Assembly (NCBI GenBank): GCA_007128275.1 | Contig: SKXR01000072.1 | Coordinates: forward strand, 1-14,709 | Reading direction: 5' to 3' | Source of the DNA: Kiritimatiellia bacterium | GTDB lineage: Bacteria; Verrucomicrobiota; Kiritimatiellia; SLAD01 | DNA: 14,709 nucleotides | Program-made: the position numbers and the translations under genes | Notes under the pieces: model-generated | The model's input: the letters and a program-made list of their open reading frames with translations, nothing else | What the model was told of the DNA's origin: nothing | The model's database searches: none | In this document: positions 14,667 through 14,709 of the stretch, piece by piece | Layout of the letters: every line of letters begins with the position of its first letter | Position numbering within the stretch: position 1 is the first letter of the stretch

Positions 14667-14699
14667 ATCATCACAATCTCATCACAATCAAGCACAATC
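14652..14699. repeat. ATCACAATC 9-bp tandem repeat
   Basis: ATCACAATC occurs back to back at 14652-14660, 14661-14669 and 14670-14678, again at 14681-14689 after TC, and then as a degenerate AAGCACAATC. Copy 1 of the long repeat has only about 1.5 units at 14517-14531, so the count varies between copies. The sequence is low in GC and non-coding. Confidence 0.7.
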
Positions 14700-14709
14700 A
14701 AGGGACACA

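Larger units (their letters stand above)
14435..14709. repeat. 23-bp dispersed repeat, four copies in an array
   Basis: A 23-bp unit beginning CAATCAAGGGACACAG and ending AAATAAT occurs identically at 14435-14457, 14532-14554 and 14567-14589. It also occurs as a 15-bp start at 14695-14709, cut by the window edge. Copies 1 and 3 are followed by CCGCGCGCT. Unequal spacing (97, 35 and 128 bp) excludes CRISPR. AAGGGACACA strings of this type are, as I recall, seen beside REP-associated (Y1) transposase genes, so a transposase may lie just outside the window. Confidence 0.75.

Noticed and set aside
14435..14709. CRISPR array
   Set aside because: Repeats share long identical flanks, spacings are 97, 35 and 128 bp, and the intervening sequences are themselves repeated; no cas gene is present.

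Overview
The window is a GC-rich bacterial chromosome segment from a Gram-negative (diderm) organism: it encodes a predicted lipoprotein, a secretin-like protein, an outer-membrane barrel and a LolA-like periplasmic protein. The best guess at lineage is the Kiritimatiellota/Verrucomicrobiota side of the PVC group. This rests on the intergenic repeats (TTCCAAYGATTGGAA palindromes, CGATTTT direct repeats), a PPi-type phosphofructokinase and the LolA-like family. It comes from pattern memory, not a phylogeny.

Layout. 1-1262 (+): the 3' end of efp (elongation factor P), a 209-bp repeat-bearing spacer, then epmA, the EF-P lysine ligase. 1263-1706 (-): a small lipoprotein with a visible promoter, ending directly against epmA. 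1858-4635 (+): three closely spaced genes, namely a short secretin-domain protein, an outer-membrane beta-barrel and a calcineurin-like metallophosphoesterase. 4639-6180 (-): a soluble PAS-histidine kinase-receiver hybrid. 6181-6576: a divergent regulatory region. 6577-11713 (+): gyrB-gyrA, both subunits of DNA gyrase, with all catalytic residues present. 11714-12324: a non-conserved gap that on the minus strand holds one or two very small membrane-protein ORFs with strong ribosome binding sites. 12325-13545 (+): a probably pyrophosphate-dependent 6-phosphofructokinase. 13594-13671: three phased copies of a 15-bp palindrome. 13662-14408 (+): an exported LolA-like protein. 14409-14709: a dense repeat array with no gene, cut by the window end.

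How the genes work together. efp/epmA form a translation-factor modification pair that relieves ribosome stalling, probably at polyproline. gyrB/gyrA form the supercoiling enzyme. The 1858-4635 cluster looks like an envelope-related operon of unknown purpose. Much of the rest is conserved housekeeping. The least explained parts are the tiny membrane ORFs behind gyrA, the mini-secretin operon, the palindrome triplet and the terminal repeat array. Three convergent gene pairs meet with 0, 3 and 0 bp between stop codons.
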